From: Silene noctiflora
Taxonomy: Eukaryota; Streptophyta; Magnoliopsida; Caryophyllales; Caryophyllaceae
Assembly (NCBI GenBank): GCA_009801015.1
Contig: VHZZ01006843.1
Coordinates: 36,099-60,583 of the forward strand
Direction of reading: 5' to 3'
Length of the DNA: 24,485 bases
The notes beneath the pieces are model-generated. The model saw only the letters and a program-made list of their open reading frames with translations, made no database searches and was not told where the DNA came from. Position 1 is the stretch's first letter. The number at the start of each line of letters is the position of its first letter. Shown piece by piece: positions 21,329-24,485 of this stretch. The position numbers and the translations under genes were made by a program.

Positions 21329-21642
21329 TATATTAAACAAAACATACAAGGGGTTTTAGCTAATGATTAAAATTCCGAAAGCTAGTAAAAAAAAATTGCT
21401 CTCTCGTCTGTTAGATAAGCACTGAAGTGCTCGATATTTCTGCCATGCACCTTGATGTACTTCATATTCATAATCCAGTAGCTTGTTAGCTTTTTCGGAG
21501 GATCACTGTACTTAATCTACTCACTTGTGTATTTACCGTTTGTTTGCTTTTAGAAATGTTCCTACGAGATAAACAGACTGAGCAGAGGGAGTAAAACGAC
21601 AGTTGGTTGAACGTAAACAATCCAAATAGATAGCTTGACTCG

Positions 21643-21747
21643 ACAAGCAAAATGGTTAACCCACGCAGTTGATTGGATCAGATAGCCCTTCGGGAGGGAT
21701 GGCTGAGTGGCTTGAGACCGCCCCCTACAATCAAAATGGTTAACCCA
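21643..21747. repeat. Pair of 21-bp direct repeats
   Basis: ACAAGCAAAATGGTTAACCCA (21643-21663) recurs as ACAATCAAAATGGTTAACC plus CA (21727-21747), one mismatch in 21, period 84 bases. The repeats bracket 63 bases that include a tRNA-like half. The second copy ends exactly where the copia LTR appears to begin. Confidence 0.7.
21693..21722 (+). pseudogene. tRNA-Ser-like 5' half
   Basis: GGAGGGATGGCTGAGTGGCT followed by TGAGACCGCC closely follows the acceptor strand and D-arm of organelle-type tRNA-Ser, as I recall trnS(GCU) and the plastid trnS genes. It contains a perfect A-box, TGGCTGAGTGG (21700-21710). The anticodon arm, variable arm, T-arm and B-box are absent, so it cannot be a working tRNA. 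It is either an organelle-derived fragment or the head of a lost SINE. Confidence 0.45.
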
Positions 21748-21973
21748 GGTAGTATAAGAGAGAGAATAAGATTAAATGATTGACTTAATTAATAGCAAAG
21801 AGTTACAAGGTTTATATATATGATACAAGAAGATACTAGAGAGAATAAATCTCGGAAGGAAATAACTAAAAGATACTACTAAACCTAAAACTAAGGAAAC
21901 AATAATAACAAAGAGATTACAATAACAATAATATTACAAGGGATAATGGAGAAGATCATGTATCCTTAATACG
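21748..21973 (-). mobile_element. 3' LTR of a Ty1/copia retrotransposon
   Basis: Read on the minus strand, the LTR starts right after a purine tract (TTGCGGGGG, 21983-21975) with CGTATTAAGG and ends about 226 bases later in TATACTACC. The ends CGTA-TTA and TA-TACC would be an inverted TGTA/TACA pair if the outermost bases had mutated. A TATA element (CATATATATAAACC, about 21825-21810) with TTGTAACTC after it is a typical LTR promoter. The pol stop codon lies 15-17 bases inside the LTR. The other LTR is outside the window, so the limits and five-base target duplication are unproven. Confidence 0.6.
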
Positions 21974-22809
21974 CCCCCGCAAGTTGGACAATCCGGAGGA
22001 TAGACCAATCTTGGATAATAACGAGACAAAGCGCGGCCTAAGCAGTGGTTTAGTGAGAGCATCTGCCAATTGATCGTTTGTATGCACATGTTGAACTCGG
22101 ATATCATTGTTGCAAACATGTTCTCGAACAAAGTGAAAGGAAATGGCAACGTGTTTCATGCGTGAATGAAAGACCGGGTTTTCCGAGTAATGGGTAGCCC
22201 CTAAATTGTCGCAATAAATAACANGCACATCTGCGTGTGTGAGGTGCAATTCAGCAAGCAGAGAACGCAACCAAAGAATTTCAGCAGTGACATCGGCAAT
22301 AGCGCGGAACTCCGCTTCAGTGGACGAACGAGCAACAGTTTTTTGTTTCCGAGAAACCCATGAAATGGGATTCTTACCAAGATAAACAATAAAACCTGTT
22401 GTGGAAACGGAATTGACCTTGTCACCCGCCCAATCAGCATCACAAAAGTCATGTAAGGACAAGGGTGAGCTAGAGTGCAATTGAAGGCCAAGATCACTGG
22501 TACCATTAAGATACCGTAAAAGACGTTTAAGTGCGGACCAATGACACTCTTTAGGATCATGAAGAAATTGTGCTAGGCGGTTAACGGGAAAGGCAATGTC
22601 AGGACGGGTAAGAGTAAGGTATTGCAGGGACCCAATGATGGCACGGTATTCAGAGTGATTGGAAATGGTGGGACCGTCAGAGGGGCTAAGGGGAGGATGC
22701 GGGTTTAGAGGCGTAGGGGTGGGCTTAGAGTCAGCTAGATTGTAACGAGTGAGTAGGTCGGTGACATACTTGGTTTGGGTGAGCAGGAGACCGTGGTGAT
22801 TGGGAGTGA
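21956..22809 (-). CDS. Copia polyprotein, RT C-terminal and RNase H part
   Basis: The frame is open from the N at 22810 to TGA 21958-21956. It holds the RT-RNase H connection (EYRAIIGSLQYLTLTRPDI, then LAQFLHDPKECHW and LLRYLNGT) and a full Ty1/copia RNase H: CDADWAGD, SRKQKTVARSSTEAEFRA, VIYCDNLGA, HSRMKHV and DQLADALTKPL. The catalytic acidic residues D, E, D and D are all visible. One ambiguous base at 22224 falls in a codon just before VIYCDN without shifting the frame. No stop or frameshift is present, so the insertion is fairly young or recently active. The N-terminal edge here is artificial; see the 84-bp duplication. Confidence 0.85.
22726..22809. repeat. 84-bp exact duplication, copy 1 (copia RT, ends at an N)
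   Basis: This segment, starting TAGAGTCAGCTAGATTG and ending GATTGGGAGTGA, is identical base for base to 23869-23952. Its right edge abuts the N at 22810. Both copies lie in the same copia frame and orientation. Confidence 0.95.
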
Positions 22810-22810
22810 N

Positions 22811-23867
22811 TCACATTTTCATATTGTTGTTTAGTTATTATTTAGTTATTAGATATCTACATCTCATTTTAGTAATTTACTTTATGTTTTCATGCAATTT
22901 ACATTACTGTGACACCCCGTGATATATCACAAATAAAACTAGAAGTTTGCAGCGGAAAAATACGGGATTTTTTAAACATTTTGAAGTTCAAACGCGAAGT
23001 ACCACTCACATAATAAAAGAAAGTAAAATGAGTATAAACTTTAGGTTTACAAACCAAAGTGAGATAAGTCTGGAGAAAAGAAATCCCTCGAATGACAATA
23101 AACAAAAGGTGATCTAAGCTACAAATAACAAAGTCCAAGGTAAATGCTCGCTAGCTCACACGGTCTCACCCTATGCATCACCAACCTGTACCTGTCATTC
23201 ATGTAAACATGAATGCCACAGTCAGTGGGGAGTAACTCAAGGTTCTCCCAGCCACATTACATCAAGATGAACATAAATAAACACATTAAACAATTAAGAC
23301 ATATATTATAGTTGCAATAAGAAGTTTAGTTTAAAGCATATGCGAAGCATTACTAAACATACAAGTTCCCGACTCAGAGGTTACCGTTGAAACATGTCCA
23401 AGACACAAACATAGACTTAAAAGTGTCCGGCTTAATGGCTACCTTTAAAGCATGTCCAAGACACAACATATGAGTACGCATTCCTAGATAAGGATCATCC
23501 ACTACACAACGCCATGCAAAATTCTAGACCACACTTAGACATTAACTCTACCCTTGGTAGGACGACTAGCTAGGTACGTCCTTGCCTAAGACCCGGATCC
23601 AGACTCTCGGAAAGTAAACCCCTTTCCGATTCGTCATGCAGTATAATGGTCCACACCCAAGACTCGACAATAATAAATAGAGCACCCCAATCGCTAAACT
23701 CACGAAAGTGGCGGAAGATGTAAGGTAGAAGTCAAGCATAGAGGTAGGTCAAATGACAAATCCTTATGGATGCGACTCAAACAAACCTTGCATAAGATAG
23801 CTCATACATGAACATTATATGACACCTCATGTGAATAAAGCGTAAACAAATCATACTTTCATCATTC
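22811..23867. mobile_element. Unrelated repeat-like segment between two Ns, possible Gypsy-type LTR sequence
   Basis: This 1,057-base stretch breaks the copia frame and carries no copia sequence. TGTGACACCCCGTGATATAT begins at 22908; TGTGACACCCC openings are common at plant Ty3/gypsy LTR ends, and the following GCAGCGGAAAAATACGGGA is in keeping with repeat DNA. Two near-identical motifs, AAGCATGTCCAAGACACAA and AACATGTCCAAGACACAA (about 23391-23408 and 23448-23466), recur with GTGTCCGGCTTAATGGCTACC-like flanks. Open frames are short and look random. The second LTR or any coding domain is absent, so the class is tentative. Confidence 0.4.
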
Positions 23868-23868
23868 N

Positions 23869-23952
23869 TAGAGTCAGCTAGATTGTAACGAGTGAGTAGG
23901 TCGGTGACATACTTGGTTTGGGTGAGCAGGAGACCGTGGTGATTGGGAGTGA
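23869..23952. repeat. 84-bp exact duplication, copy 2 (copia RT, begins after an N)
   Basis: Identical to 22726-22809. Its left edge directly follows the N at 23868, and its right edge runs without a break into the rest of the reverse transcriptase frame. Confidence 0.95.
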
Positions 23953-24484
23953 CCTCAATGCCATGGAAGTACGATGGTGGTCCAAGATCCTTTAAGGAGA
24001 AGCGAGTGTGAATGTGGTGAAGGAAATCCGTGAGGTGTGTTTGAGAGGAACTGGTGACAATTATGTCATCGACGTAGACGAGAAAGTAAAGGGAGTGAGA
24101 AGAGCGAGTAAGATAGAAGAGGGAGGGATCAGAGATCGAATTAGTGAAACCATAGAATAGGAGATAAGTGTGGAGTTCAGTAAACCACGCACGAGGTGCT
24201 TGTTTTAGCCCATAAATCGCTTTGTGAAGTAGACAGACCTGGGAAGAAGAGGAAGAGTCGGTAAAGCCAGGTGGTTGAGACATGTAAACGGTGTCAGCGA
24301 GAGAACCTTGAAGGAAGGCATTGTTGACATCAAGGTGGCGTAGAGGCCAAAAATTGCCAAGAGCAAGGGAAAGAATAAGTCGGATAGTATCGGGTTTTAC
24401 AACAGGACTATAAGTAGCGGTGTAGTCAAGGCCAGGTCGTTGATGAAATCCCTTTGCAACGAGGCGGGCCTTGTATTTATCAAT
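23869..24484 (-). CDS. Copia polyprotein, reverse transcriptase part, partial at the window edge
   Basis: The frame is open from the right edge of the window. It contains, in order, [51 protein letters not shown], the catalytic VYVDDIIV box, [17 protein letters not shown] and [10 protein letters not shown]. This is the RVT_2 domain of Ty1/copia elements with no stop codons. Integrase and gag would lie beyond the right edge. The reading frame is the same as in 21956-22809, since the offset between the 84-bp copies (1,143) is a multiple of three. Confidence 0.88.
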
Positions 24485-24485
24485 G

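Noticed and set aside
21418-21431. AGCACT-GA-AGTGCT palindrome after DHFS as a terminator or operator
   Set aside because: Hairpin terminators and operators of this type are not expected in a plant nuclear gene, and a 14-bp palindrome can arise by chance.
21693-21722. Functional tRNA gene
   Set aside because: Only the 5' half matches tRNA-Ser; the anticodon arm, T-arm and B-box are missing downstream.
22899-23138. 79-codon minus-strand frame
   Set aside because: It begins inside the repeat-like insert between two Ns, has no domain and shows random composition.

Overview
The window is nuclear DNA from a flowering plant, most likely a eudicot. Genes are split by AT-rich GT-AG introns, intergenic DNA is AT-rich and full of transposon debris, and the proteins match plant families. 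A MULE-type PB1-like domain and several small inverted-repeat elements are of kinds I associate with Caryophyllales, but that placement is a weak guess. Three single N bases (22224, 22810, 23868) show that this is an assembled draft sequence.

Layout from left to right. 78-401 (-) is the N-terminal exon of a MULE-type protein whose terminus may lie near 971. 972-5200 has no convincing gene; it holds CGGTCCGG-rich repeat debris and a three-copy tandem repeat (3621-4968) with an inverted repeat inside each copy. 5527-10204 (+) is a complete ten-exon gene for a mitochondrial carrier of the MTM1 / SLC25A39-40 type. 11137-13307 (-) is a complete two-exon arabinogalactan peptide gene whose roughly 2 kb intron carries a SINE-like element. 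13308-15880 holds its TATA box and several transposon relics: small inverted-repeat elements, a decayed RNase H reading frame and a CACTA-like end. 15884-16045 is a Stowaway-like MITE just upstream of a complete ten-exon dihydrofolate synthetase gene (16190-21281, +). From 21640 to the right edge lie a tRNA-Ser-like half flanked by 21-bp direct repeats, a 3' LTR, and the RNase H and reverse transcriptase parts of a Ty1/copia element on the minus strand.

The three host genes do not form a pathway. Two act in mitochondria: MTM1 in the inner membrane, linked to metal, cofactor or glutathione homeostasis, and DHFS in folate synthesis. The third makes a small cell-surface proteoglycan core. MTM1 and the arabinogalactan peptide gene are convergent; the peptide gene and DHFS are divergent.

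I found no new molecular system. The most useful observation for a reader is that the copia element is interrupted by 1,057 bp of unrelated repeat bounded by single Ns and an exact 84-bp duplication, which looks like an assembly join. Other points are the four-cysteine matrix loop of the carrier, the short C terminus of the arabinogalactan peptide, and the tRNA-like half between direct repeats.
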